64,000 bases of DNA, from positions 3,262 through 67,261 of the forward strand of contig NZ_DIXC01000057.1 of the NCBI RefSeq assembly GCF_002435945.1. Direction: 5' to 3'. The notes under the pieces were generated by a model that saw nothing but the letters and a program-made list of their open reading frames with translations, made no database searches and was not told the origin of the DNA. This DNA comes from Mesotoga sp. UBA6090 (lineage in GTDB: Bacteria; Thermotogota; Thermotogae; Petrotogales; Kosmotogaceae). Shown here one piece after another: positions 26,820 to 35,646 of this stretch (its first letter is position 1; each line of letters starts with the position of its first letter). The translations under genes were made by a program, and so were the position numbers.

Positions 26820-26925
26820 TTATCTATTTGTATAGTATGAATATACATAACCTTCGATTCCGTTGCTCATCGATCTTATTCAACTGTAGTTCCGTATAAG
26901 TGTGCCAGGAAAAACTTGTATACAT
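26806..26925. promoter_or_regulatory. Possible GntR/HutC operator motifs (TTGTAT)
   Basis: Three similar plus-strand words lie here: ACTTGTATTGTCAA (26806), ATTTGTATAGTATGA (26826) and ACTTGTATACAT (26914). The last is close to the HutC-type palindrome TTGTATACAA. They flank the nagZ promoter. The motif is short and AT-rich, so chance is not excluded. Confidence 0.3.
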
Positions 26926-26967
26926 AGCGAAAATGGGTTAGCATTGCTGTTGGAAGAGCATAGGATC

Positions 26968-27431
26968 AGTTGCAAGTTCCAAGTTCTTAGTTGTAATAAG
27001 AACAAGAGACCGAGAAGAAGGCAAATCTGATCAGAACGAACTTATTTTGTCATCCTGAAGTGCTCTTGTTCAGGATCTGGGTTTTCGAGAAACAGTGGTT
27101 CGGGGTAGCGGGTTCGTGGTAGGAAGAGCAAAGGAACTGGTTCGCCGTTGAGCGGTTATCCGTTTGGCAAGGGAAACCTGTTATTCGTTCCAGAGCGAGG
27201 ATCTGTTCTTCGTTCTTGGTCAAACCATTATTCAGAGAGTAGAGAGAAGGGAAAAGCAATGAGGGCAAGTAAGGATCTGGGATCTTGAAAAGCTCTTTAC
27301 TCCCCTCTCGAGAGGGCTCCATCGTCGACGGGGTGTGTTGAATACATCAAGAACGGACCTCATGTTTAGAACGAGTTATCTGACGTTTCTTTACTTTAGA
27401 GCTTGCAACTTGGAACTGACAACTTGCAACT
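26968..27431 (+). repeat. Dispersed repeat, copy A
   Basis: A 464-base non-coding element bounded by imperfect terminal inverted repeats: left AGTTGCAAGTTCCAAG, right CTTGCAACTTGGAACTGACA and following bases. Inside are blocks shared with copies B, C and D, for example GATCTGGGATCTTGAAAAGC and CCCCTCTCGAGAGG. Homology with the other copies runs past both ends (GAAGAGCATAGGATC on the left; CGAAGGACGGGTCCATG on the right to about 27503). A further TTGCAACTTGGAAC word occurs at 27530. It fills the gap between nagZ and the AmiE-like gene, 851 bases that otherwise contain only the promoter motifs listed. Confidence 0.85.
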
Positions 27432-27613
27432 ACTCTTTCGAAGGACGGGTCCATGTTCTTGGACGAAGGACCAAGGACGGCTCTGCTTCCAGCATGACGG
27501 CGTTTGACGTTTTTTTCGGGCCTGCGGCTTGCAACTTGGAACTAAGAACCTGCAACTGCTTTTCCCGGACGGCGGACCGTTGACGGTTAACGTAAAACAT
27601 AAGGAGGTTCATT

Positions 27614-28633
27614 TTGATCTGGAATAAAGTTGATGAAATAGTCTCGTGCGGTATTGAAAAAGCAGTGTACCCGGGAGCCGTAGTTTTAGTAGGGAAGGAT
27701 ACCGAGGTCCTTTACAAGAAGGCCTACGGATTCATCGCGGTAGACGACAATATTCCCACGACACTTGAAACGGTGTACGACATCGCGAGCTTAAGCAAGG
27801 TGGTTGCAACCACAAGCGCGATAATGCTTCTCGTCTCGCGTGGAGAGCTTTCTCTCTGGGATACACTTGGAGATTTCTTCGATGTACCCGAATCAAAGAA
27901 GGGAATTTCAATTTTCCATCTGCTAACCCATACCTCGGGGATGCAGCCCTATTCTGAAGCTTGGCGAGAAATCAAGGGAAGGGAGTTGCTGGATTCCATA
28001 ATCTCACTAGAGCCAGAGTCTGGACCAATGGAAAAAATAAACTATTCATGTCTTAATTTCATAACTCTCATGGCCGTTGTCGAGAAAGTCACCTCCATCA
28101 AATTCGACGAGTTCTGTTCAAAGGAGGTTTTTGAACCGCTCGGGATGAATTCGACCTCATATCTGCCGAAGGACCTCGATCACGTGGCACCGACAAGCGA
28201 ACGGGAAGGAAAGGTTCTAAGGGGTTTGCCGGATGACGAACTAGCATATTATCTCGGTGGAGTAAGCGGAAATGCCGGCGTTTTTTCATCGGCGGAAGAT
28301 CTTTTCAGGTTCGTCTCCAGTCTAATGTATGCGAGACTTGTACCTTCGAGGGTCTTTGAAACGTTCATCTCTGAAACAGTATCAATTGGAGAAAGCAAAC
28401 GGCATCTAGGCTGGATGGCACCCGCAAGGGGCTCCAGTGCAGGTGACATGCTCGGAGAAGAGGCCTTTGGTCATACCGGATTCACAGGGACTTCAATATG
28501 GGCAGATCCCGCCACGGGGCTATTCGTTGTTCTTCTCTCCAACCGAACGAACATCAGCCGGAGAGACACTATACCTCAAATGCAAAGAATCAGAAGGCGC
28601 TTACACAACCTCATATTTGGGAGCCTCGGATGA
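27614..28633 (+). CDS. AmiE-like serine hydrolase of the beta-lactamase fold
   Basis: 339 residues from a TTG with AAGGAGG 7 bases upstream. The nucleophile motif SLSK (Ser59/Lys62) is in DIASLSKVVATT; the region corresponding to the second motif reads YSCLNF rather than the common YSN. In Bacillus subtilis a protein of this family (YbbE, AmiE) is an N-acetylmuramoyl-L-alanine amidase encoded with murQ, nagZ and namZ. The same gene company occurs here, so removal of stem peptides from MurNAc is the likely job. Unlike the Bacillus enzyme it has no signal peptide. It overlaps anmK by 4 bases. Confidence 0.75.
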   Translation: MIWNKVDEIVSCGIEKAVYPGAVVLVGKDTEVLYKKAYGFIAVDDNIPTTLETVYDIASLSKVVATTSAIMLLVSRGELSLWDTLGDFFDVPESKKGISIFHLLTHTSGMQPYSEAWREIKGRELLDSIISLEPESGPMEKINYSCLNFITLMAVVEKVTSIKFDEFCSKEVFEPLGMNSTSYLPKDLDHVAPTSEREGKVLRGLPDDELAYYLGGVSGNAGVFSSAEDLFRFVSSLMYARLVPSRVFETFISETVSIGESKRHLGWMAPARGSSAGDMLGEEAFGHTGFTGTSIWADPATGLFVVLLSNRTNISRRDTIPQMQRIRRRLHNLIFGSLG

Positions 28634-29745
28634 TCTGGAATGAGATAAGAGATCTTCTCTCCAGCTATTCAAGAAACATTCTCGGAGTCATGTCGGGAAC
28701 GTCGGCCGATGGTTTGGAACTTGCCATTGTGAATTGCTCCGGGAGCGGTAAGTCCATGAAGGTGAAGCTTCTCGAGCATTCTTCCGTTCAGTTCGAATCC
28801 CGGCTCCAGGATGAGATAGTAAGAACCTTCGACCCGTCGCTTTCGGGTGTAGACAGAGTAAATTGGATGAACTTCCTCATCGGGAAAAAGCACGCAAACG
28901 CAATCAAGTCCTTTCTAGATAGGACAGAAGTCAAAGTTGAGGCAATCGCATACCACGGACAGACCGTTTACCACGACCCTGCGGTGCATGCCACTCTTCA
29001 GATTGGCGAAGCGGATATCGTGTCTTCTGAGACTTGCCTTCCGGTTGTCTTTGATTTCAGAAAGAAGGACATGGTTTTCGGTGGAGAGGGAGCACCTATC
29101 ATCCCTTATTTCGATTGGATCTATTTTGAAAGCGGCATCTACGCAGTAAATCTAGGTGGAATAGCGAACGTAACTTATGTGGCTGAGAAACTTGAAGACG
29201 TGAAGGCCTTTGACACAGGTCCAGCCAACTGCCTGATAGATCTAGTAGTAAAAAGGAATTTCAACAAGGAGTTTGACAAAGGCGGCAAGATCGCGACCAG
29301 GGGCTCTGTGAACAGCGAGATACTCGACGCTCTAATAGGGAGAGACCGAAAATATTTTGAGAGGAAACCCCCGAAATCGACGGGAAGAGAGGTCTACAAC
29401 GAAGCCTTCCTGGAGGGGATCTCCGTCTCCTCTCCGGAAAACCTTGTTAGAACACTCGTTAGGTTCAGCGTATTCCAGTTAGTTCAAAGCATCAATTCAT
29501 ATTTACCTTTGGGGAAAAGAATCGTAGTTACGGGAGGAGGAGCCCTTAACCCCGTTATGATCGAGGACCTTAAACAACTGAGCGGCTTTGATGTAGAAGT
29601 GCCTGACAGAACCTTCTTACAGGCAAAGGAAGCGATGGGCATGGCAGTTCTAGCTCAGGAGTTCTTTAACGGGGTAGAAGCAAACGTTCCATCTGTAACG
29701 GGAGCGAGAAAGAGAGTTGTTCTAGGAAAACTGGCTTTACCTTGA
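28630..29745 (+). CDS. anmK: Anhydro-N-acetylmuramic acid kinase
   Basis: 371 residues from the ATG at 28630 in an ATGA overlap with the AmiE-like gene. The AnmK signature VMSGTSADGLELAI opens the protein, with AYHGQTVYH, VNLGGIANVTY and FDTGPANCLID later. The enzyme opens and phosphorylates 1,6-anhydro-MurNAc to MurNAc 6-phosphate. Its presence implies that lytic transglycosylase products are used, in addition to the hydrolytic route served by the MurK-like kinase. Confidence 0.95.
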   Translation: MIWNEIRDLLSSYSRNILGVMSGTSADGLELAIVNCSGSGKSMKVKLLEHSSVQFESRLQDEIVRTFDPSLSGVDRVNWMNFLIGKKHANAIKSFLDRTEVKVEAIAYHGQTVYHDPAVHATLQIGEADIVSSETCLPVVFDFRKKDMVFGGEGAPIIPYFDWIYFESGIYAVNLGGIANVTYVAEKLEDVKAFDTGPANCLIDLVVKRNFNKEFDKGGKIATRGSVNSEILDALIGRDRKYFERKPPKSTGREVYNEAFLEGISVSSPENLVRTLVRFSVFQLVQSINSYLPLGKRIVVTGGGALNPVMIEDLKQLSGFDVEVPDRTFLQAKEAMGMAVLAQEFFNGVEANVPSVTGARKRVVLGKLALP

Positions 29746-29785
29746 TCTCCCTGACGGGAGAGAAAACAAAAAGGAGGTTTTTACA

Positions 29786-31531
29786 GTGAGGCGAATCTTT
29801 CTGTTAGTTCTCGCAGTTCTTTTCACCGCCATGTCAATGGCAGCTCCATTTGTGGAAGATACTCTGCTTACACCGGATCCAAATCCTAAGATGGGAGGTA
29901 CTCTATATCTAGCGCTTACCGGATCTCCCCAATCATTCAACTTCTACGGAACCCTTGACAACAACGCATACACGGTGGTGGGTCAGATGTTAACGGGACT
30001 TGTAGAGGCTCATCCCGTTACATCAGCAATCAGACCGGCCCTGGCAGAGTCTTGGGACGTTTCGGAGAATAACAAAGAGGTCACTTTTCATCTGAGAGAT
30101 GTGAAATGGTCAGATGGGGTGCCCCTTACAGCAGACGATGTAATCTTCACCTTCAAGTACTTCATCATGAACCCGGTCGCAAGGGGAAACTCGGTTGACC
30201 GCTTCACGATCGAAGCTCAGCCCATAAAGTGGGTGAAGGTAGACGACAGAACGGTCAAAGCGATTCTTCCCGCACCTTACGCAGCTTTTTTCACCGTTCT
30301 CTCGCACGCTTATATCTACCCCTCACATGCGCTTGAGGACAAGATAGACAAAGACAGGCCAGACTCCGTTAATGATCTATGGCTGACAAACACTCCTCCA
30401 AGCGAGATCCCGGCAAACGGTCCGTTCGTTCTTTCGGAATACATAATCGATCAGAAAGTAGTTATGACGAAGAACCCCAATTACTGGAAGGTCGATTCTC
30501 ACGGAAACAAACTGCCATATGTCGACAAGGTTGAATACGTTATCGTGAGTGACGCTCAGGTAAGACTGGCGAAGTTCATGGCCGGCGAGCTTGATTACAT
30601 GGCCGTCTCGGGAAATGACTTCCCAATACTGAAGGAGAGAGAACTTGCCGGTGGTCCATTCAGAGTTTTCCTTGCCGAGCCCACTCAGCCTACTCCAAGC
30701 CCGATTCATATTGCCTTCAATTTCGATGCCGAGGACCCGAAACTCAGAGAGGTTTTCAGAACCACCGAGTTCCGCCAGGCAATGGAGTATGCTCTGGACA
30801 GAGAGAGAATTATCGATGAGGTTTACAATGGACTGGCCGTTCTTGGAGGAGTGCCTGTGCTTCCTTCGAACAAGGCCTTCTACAATCCAAAGATCGAAGA
30901 GATTCGCAGACCTTTCAACCTTGCCGAAGCAGCAAGGCTCCTTGACGAATTAGGCTTCAAGGACGTCAACGGTGATGGTCTGAGAGAGTACCCGGACGGA
31001 AGCAAGTTCGAGTTCGTCCTGACTCTTCAGAGCGCTCCTCAAGAATATCAGGATATCGCCTACATATACTCCCAGGATCTACTTAGCATAGGAATTAAGG
31101 TAAACCTGCAGATACTTGATAGTTCTCTTACCGGCCAGATGTTCGGTGCAGGTAGTTTCGAAGTTGGAATCAGGGCATTCGGAAACCAACCCGATCCTCA
31201 GTTGAGAAAGGCCATATGGCAGCCGGGCACACAACTGTATTACTGGCACAGAACAACAAGGGATCCCGAGACAAATCTTCCAATATTCGAGAACATGCTT
31301 GACTGGGAGAAGAGAGTATATGAGCTCTTTGAGCTCGGTCAAGTCGCAATGGACCACGCAGTCAGAAAGACCTTCTACGACGAATGGCAGGAGATTTACG
31401 CAGAGTACTTGCCCGTGATATTTGTGTGTAAAGGTATGAATCTTTATGCTGCCAACAAGTCTCTTGGAAATGTCGAACAGAACGAAGAGGGTCTTCTCTC
31501 TTACGCTTCCTGGACTGTATTTAAGAAATAG
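29786..31531 (+). CDS. Peptide (possibly muropeptide) ABC binding protein, family 5
   Basis: 581 residues from a GTG with AAAGGAGG 8 bases upstream. A signal peptide (VRRIFLLVLAVLFTAMSMA) leads into a family 5 fold: GGTLYLALTG, LAESWDVSENNKEVTFHLRD, KWSDGVPLTADDVIFTFKY and a long C-terminal lobe. It lies 40 bases downstream of anmK and starts a complete Dpp/Opp-type importer. The linkage to amiE-like and anmK genes suggests murein peptides as ligands; this is inference. Confidence 0.9.
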   Translation: MRRIFLLVLAVLFTAMSMAAPFVEDTLLTPDPNPKMGGTLYLALTGSPQSFNFYGTLDNNAYTVVGQMLTGLVEAHPVTSAIRPALAESWDVSENNKEVTFHLRDVKWSDGVPLTADDVIFTFKYFIMNPVARGNSVDRFTIEAQPIKWVKVDDRTVKAILPAPYAAFFTVLSHAYIYPSHALEDKIDKDRPDSVNDLWLTNTPPSEIPANGPFVLSEYIIDQKVVMTKNPNYWKVDSHGNKLPYVDKVEYVIVSDAQVRLAKFMAGELDYMAVSGNDFPILKERELAGGPFRVFLAEPTQPTPSPIHIAFNFDAEDPKLREVFRTTEFRQAMEYALDRERIIDEVYNGLAVLGGVPVLPSNKAFYNPKIEEIRRPFNLAEAARLLDELGFKDVNGDGLREYPDGSKFEFVLTLQSAPQEYQDIAYIYSQDLLSIGIKVNLQILDSSLTGQMFGAGSFEVGIRAFGNQPDPQLRKAIWQPGTQLYYWHRTTRDPETNLPIFENMLDWEKRVYELFELGQVAMDHAVRKTFYDEWQEIYAEYLPVIFVCKGMNLYAANKSLGNVEQNEEGLLSYASWTVFKK

Positions 31532-31542
31532 GCGCTTAATTT

Positions 31543-31565
31543 GCGGGAGGAGATTCTCCTCCCGC
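31543..31565 (+). other. Stem-loop after the peptide-binding protein gene
   Basis: Perfect 10-bp stem GCGGGAGGAG / CTCCTCCCGC with an ATT loop, 11 bases past the stop and 22 bases before the permease start. A TTTAC follows, so read-through is expected. Confidence 0.75.
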
Positions 31566-31587
31566 TTTACTTCTCTGGAGGAAGGTC

Positions 31588-32556
31588 ATGTGGTCTTTTA
31601 TCGCAAGAAGATTGCTTATCATGATTCCAATGATGTTCTTCATATCTGTGATCTGCTTCGTGATTACCGAGCTTCAGCCGGGCGATTTCATAAGCCAGTA
31701 CCTTGATAATCCGAGAATCTCACCGGCACAGATCGAACTGCTTAGAAAGAACCTCGGCCTAGACGAACCCGCACATGTCAGATACTGGAACTGGATAAAG
31801 GGAATCGTCACCCGCGGAGACTTTGGATACTCTTTCGCCTTCCAGAGACCTGTTGGAGAGTTGATATGGGAACGCATGGGTTGGACTGTATTTATTGCAC
31901 TTGGGGCGATTGTATTCCAGTGGATTCTTGCAGTTCCTATGGGCATCTATTCGGCGCTACATCCATATTCATTTGGGGATTACACCTTAACCGTTATTGG
32001 TTTCATAGGAGTCTCCATACCTGATTTTTTCATGGCTCTAATTTTGATGTATCTAATGCTGCAGATGGGGGCGACATCAATAGGGGGCCTCTTTTCGCCC
32101 CAGTTTGTCGGGGCGCCCTTCAGTCTGGCAAAACTTGTAGACCTTCTGAAACACATTTGGGTCCCTCTCATAGTCGTTGGGATGAGCGGTTTGGCTGGGC
32201 TTATGAGGGTAATGCGCGGAAACATGCTCGATGTGGTCTCTTCTCCTTTCGTTACTTCCCTTAGAGCCCACGGTCTCGATGAGAAAACCGTTAGAAAGCA
32301 CGCAATCAAGAACGCCCTAAATCCTATGGTCAGCATAGCCGGAACGGAGCTACCGAACGTGTTCAGCGGAACTATCATCGCCGCTATCGTATTGAACCTT
32401 CCGACAATGGGACCCTTCTTCTACAATGCGCTTCTTAATCACGATCAATACTTAGTTATGACATTTTTGATGTTCATAGCCATCATAACCCAGATCGGGA
32501 ATCTTCTTGCAGACATTGCTCTAGCCGTTCTCGATCCAAGGATAAGGATGAGCTGA
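31588..32556 (+). CDS. Peptide ABC transporter permease (DppB type)
   Basis: 322 residues with six helices. The N-terminal helix FIARRLLIMIPMMFFISVIC and the conserved RAHGLDEKTVRKHAIKNALNP loop region (split RAHGLDEKTVRKHA / IKNALNP) are diagnostic of DppB/OppB. GGAGGAAGG precedes the ATG. The next permease starts 1 base after its stop. Confidence 0.93.
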   Translation: MWSFIARRLLIMIPMMFFISVICFVITELQPGDFISQYLDNPRISPAQIELLRKNLGLDEPAHVRYWNWIKGIVTRGDFGYSFAFQRPVGELIWERMGWTVFIALGAIVFQWILAVPMGIYSALHPYSFGDYTLTVIGFIGVSIPDFFMALILMYLMLQMGATSIGGLFSPQFVGAPFSLAKLVDLLKHIWVPLIVVGMSGLAGLMRVMRGNMLDVVSSPFVTSLRAHGLDEKTVRKHAIKNALNPMVSIAGTELPNVFSGTIIAAIVLNLPTMGPFFYNALLNHDQYLVMTFLMFIAIITQIGNLLADIALAVLDPRIRMS

Positions 32557-32557
32557 C

Positions 32558-33649
32558 ATGCAGAGCACTAAAGAACGAATCGCAAGAAACTTTTTTAAGC
32601 ATAGATTGGGAGTCATTGGGCTTATTGCTCTTTCGATCATGTACTTACTGGTTATATTCGCCGATTTCATAGCTCCTTACAACTACATAACGGCGCATAG
32701 AAACTTCGTGTACGCTCCTCCTTCGAAAATCCGTTTCTTCGACGAAGAGGGAAAATGGCGGGGCCCCTTCGTGTACGGAATGACCAAGCTCAGAAATCCC
32801 GTTACCTATAGACTGGAATTCACTGAAGACAAGAGCAACGTAGTACCGATAAAGCTCTTCGTAAGGGGTGAAGAATACACTTTCTGGGGGCTTTTTAAGA
32901 CCGATCTTCATCTGTTTGGAGTCGAGGAGTCATCGGATGTGGCAATGATACTTCTCTTTGGAGGAGACAGGTTTGGAAGAGATCTCTTCTCTAGAGTCCT
33001 TGTAGGAGGCAAGGTGTCGATGACCGTGGGCCTTGTGGGCACCCTGATAAGCGTTTTTATTGGTGCTATCGTAGGGGCCCTTTCCGGTTACTATGGCGGA
33101 ACTATCGACATCCTGATACAGCGTTTCATAGAGCTACTGAGATCTTTCCCGAGAATACCTCTATGGCTGGCTCTTGCTACAATACTGCCCCCGCAGTGGC
33201 CGAGCACGTGGGTTTACTTCGGAATCGTAATCGTTCTGTCGCTAATAGGCTGGATGGGGGTTGCTCGTGTTGTGAGGGGGATGGTCTTGAGCCTTAGAGA
33301 GAAAGAGTTTATTCTGGCTGCCAAAGTATCCGGTGTATCGAACATGAAGATAATAACTCGTCACCTCATCCCAAACACGATCAGCTATCTAATAGTCGTT
33401 TCGACTCTTTCAATACCGGGAATGATTTTGGGCGAGAGCGCAATCAGTTTTCTTGGCCTTGGCATAAAGGAACCTATGACCAGCTGGGGATTGTTGTTGA
33501 AACAGGCGCAGTCCCTATCTGAACTAGAGGCTCATCCCTGGCTGATGATTCCTGGAATCTTCATAATCGTCGCGGTCCTCTCCTTCAACTTCGTCGGAGA
33601 TGCCTTAAGAGATGCCGTTGATCCTTACAGGGCGGTGGAAAAAGTATGA
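32558..33649 (+). CDS. Peptide ABC transporter permease (DppC type) with enlarged periplasmic loop
   Basis: 363 residues. After the first helix (about residues 18-35) there is an extra soluble segment of roughly 100 residues (PSKIRFFDEEGKW ... TFWGLFKTDLHLFG) before the conserved GGDRFGRDLFSRVL motif; ordinary DppC proteins have about 290 residues. The remaining helices and the loop SGVSNMKIITRHLIPN are typical. The insertion may contact the binding protein. It overlaps the next ATPase gene by 4 bases. Confidence 0.92.
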   Translation: MQSTKERIARNFFKHRLGVIGLIALSIMYLLVIFADFIAPYNYITAHRNFVYAPPSKIRFFDEEGKWRGPFVYGMTKLRNPVTYRLEFTEDKSNVVPIKLFVRGEEYTFWGLFKTDLHLFGVEESSDVAMILLFGGDRFGRDLFSRVLVGGKVSMTVGLVGTLISVFIGAIVGALSGYYGGTIDILIQRFIELLRSFPRIPLWLALATILPPQWPSTWVYFGIVIVLSLIGWMGVARVVRGMVLSLREKEFILAAKVSGVSNMKIITRHLIPNTISYLIVVSTLSIPGMILGESAISFLGLGIKEPMTSWGLLLKQAQSLSELEAHPWLMIPGIFIIVAVLSFNFVGDALRDAVDPYRAVEKV

Positions 33650-34623
33650 GCACAATCCTAGAAGTCAAGAATCTAAAGACGTATTTCAGAACTCCGGATG
33701 GTCTGGTCAAGGCCGTAGACGACATCAGTTTCAACCTTGAAAAGGGAGAGATTCTAGCTCTGGTCGGAGAGTCAGGCTGTGGAAAGAGCGTGACCGTACA
33801 GACTATACTTGGTCTTATCAAGGTTCCTCCCGCAAAGGTTGAAGGAGAGATCTTCTACAAGGATAAGAATCTAGTTGGACTTCCAAACAGTGCATACAGA
33901 GACATCAGGGGCAGAGAAATCAGCATGATATTCCAGGAACCGATGTCGACTTTCGATCCTCTCTTCACCATAGGATACCAACTGACAGAAGTGGCAAGAG
34001 CTCACATGCCATGGAACGAAGGCAGAACATATGAGGAGATTATTTCGATTCTACGCAGAGTCAACATTCCTGAACCCGAGAAGAGATACAAGGAGTATCC
34101 CCACGAAATGAGCGGCGGCATGCTACAGAGAATAATGATTGCGATGGCCCTAATAACAAATCCAGAGATAATCATCGCCGACGAACCAACCACCGCACTG
34201 GATGTCACAATACAGGCACAGGTTCTAAACATTATGCGAGAGCTCCAGGGCGAATTCGGCAGTTCGATAATCTTCATCACCCATGATCTCGGGGTAGTTG
34301 CCGAACTGGCCGACAGGGTTCACGTCATGTACGCCGGAAAGATCGTCGAGAAGGCAGGGGTGAATGAGCTTTATTCATCCCCCTCTCATCCTTACACAAA
34401 GGGCTTGCTGAACTCCAGAGTGATGAGATCCTTCAAGGGAAAGAAACTGCCTTACATCGAAGGATACGTTCCCAGGGCATATGAGTTTCCAGAGGGCTGT
34501 CGATTCAATCCGAGATGCCCTCACTCGATGGAGATCTGCCGAGAGAAAGATCCGCCCGAATTCTATGTTGGTGACGGCCACACTGCTGCCTGCTGGCTTT
34601 TCGAGGAGGGATCTGAAAAATGA
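33646..34623 (+). CDS. Peptide ABC transporter ATPase (DppD type)
   Basis: 325 residues. Walker A GESGCGKSV, signature MSGGMLQRI, Walker B IIIADEPTTALD and the H-loop in FITHDLGV are all intact. The C-terminal oligopeptide-transporter tail includes FNPRCPHSMEIC. ATGA overlaps join it to the DppC and DppF genes on each side. Confidence 0.95.
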   Translation: MSTILEVKNLKTYFRTPDGLVKAVDDISFNLEKGEILALVGESGCGKSVTVQTILGLIKVPPAKVEGEIFYKDKNLVGLPNSAYRDIRGREISMIFQEPMSTFDPLFTIGYQLTEVARAHMPWNEGRTYEEIISILRRVNIPEPEKRYKEYPHEMSGGMLQRIMIAMALITNPEIIIADEPTTALDVTIQAQVLNIMRELQGEFGSSIIFITHDLGVVAELADRVHVMYAGKIVEKAGVNELYSSPSHPYTKGLLNSRVMRSFKGKKLPYIEGYVPRAYEFPEGCRFNPRCPHSMEICREKDPPEFYVGDGHTAACWLFEEGSEK

Positions 34624-35633
34624 AGATACTTTCTACCGAAGGACTTAAGAAGTTCTTTCCGATAAAGGCCGGCGTCTTCCTCCAGGTTGTCGGCCATGTA
34701 AGGGCAATGCAGTCGGTTACCCTTGAGATAAACAGGGGAGAGACAATCGGAGTAGTTGGGGAGTCCGGCTGCGGAAAGAGCACTCTGGGCAGGACGATAG
34801 TGAAGATCTACGAGCCGACCGGCGGGAAGATAGTCTACCATGACGAAAACGGAGAAGAACACGACATAACAAAAGGATTTGGAAAGAACGTGCGCTCGAA
34901 GTTTCGACGAGATGTTCAGATGATCTTTCAGAATCCCTTCGATTCTCTTAACCCCAGAATGACGGTAAGGGATATTATAAGGGAACCGATCGAGGCACAC
35001 AACCTCTTATCCAAGAATGAAGCAGAGGATTATGTGGGAGAGCTTCTGATGAAAGTGGGCCTCTATCCCGAATACGCCCAGCGTTACCCTCACGAGTTTT
35101 CCGGGGGACAGAGGCAGAGGATCGCGATAGCCCGTTCGATCTCGGTTGGACCGAGGTTGATTATTTGCGATGAACCCACCTCTGCCCTCGACGTTTCCGT
35201 TCAGAGTCAGATAATAAACCTGTTGCAGGAGTTGAGGGACGAAAGCGAGATGTCCTACATCTTTATCTCACACAACCTAGACGTCGTGCACCACATGAGC
35301 GACAGAATAATGGTGATGTATCTGGGGAACGTCGTGGAGACTGCCGAAGCAACGGAGCTTTTCAATAACCCCGCTCACCCTTACACAAAGGCACTTATGG
35401 CTTCGATTCCAAATTGGGATCCCGAGAACCGGAAACTTCAGAACATCAGACTGGAAGGGGAACCCCCTAGCCCGATAAATCCACCGTCTGGATGCCCGTT
35501 TCACCCTAGATGCCCCTACAAAATGGACATCTGCAGTAAAGAAATGCCCGGCAACTTCGAGGTGGCTGAGGGCCATACAGTCGCCTGCTGGCTGCATAAA
35601 ACCGAGGTCAAAGGACAGGGGGGAGAGGTTTGA
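34620..35633 (+). CDS. Peptide ABC transporter ATPase (DppF type)
   Basis: 337 residues. Walker A GESGCGKST, signature FSGGQRQRI, Walker B IICDEPTSALD and H-loop SHNLDV are intact, and the cysteine-rich tail FHPRCPYKMDIC is present. Last gene of the amiE-like, anmK and peptide importer operon; the non-coding repeat copy B follows directly. Confidence 0.95.
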   Translation: MKILSTEGLKKFFPIKAGVFLQVVGHVRAMQSVTLEINRGETIGVVGESGCGKSTLGRTIVKIYEPTGGKIVYHDENGEEHDITKGFGKNVRSKFRRDVQMIFQNPFDSLNPRMTVRDIIREPIEAHNLLSKNEAEDYVGELLMKVGLYPEYAQRYPHEFSGGQRQRIAIARSISVGPRLIICDEPTSALDVSVQSQIINLLQELRDESEMSYIFISHNLDVVHHMSDRIMVMYLGNVVETAEATELFNNPAHPYTKALMASIPNWDPENRKLQNIRLEGEPPSPINPPSGCPFHPRCPYKMDICSKEMPGNFEVAEGHTVACWLHKTEVKGQGGEV

Positions 35634-35646
35634 AGAGCAGAAAATT

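Noticed and set aside
27050..27322. Minus-strand frame in repeat copy A, with similar peptides in copies B (35754-36131) and D (61209-61586), containing KELFKIPDPYL
   Set aside because: Resemblance comes from the shared repeat DNA. Frames have different lengths and starts, break at different places, and lack ribosome binding sites; different frames and strands are equally open.
27335..27583. Plus-strand frame in copy A similar to one in copy B (35937-36305), with LTFLYFRACNLE-type peptide
   Set aside because: Also part of the repeat; the peptide translates the inverted-repeat end and is not preserved beyond it.
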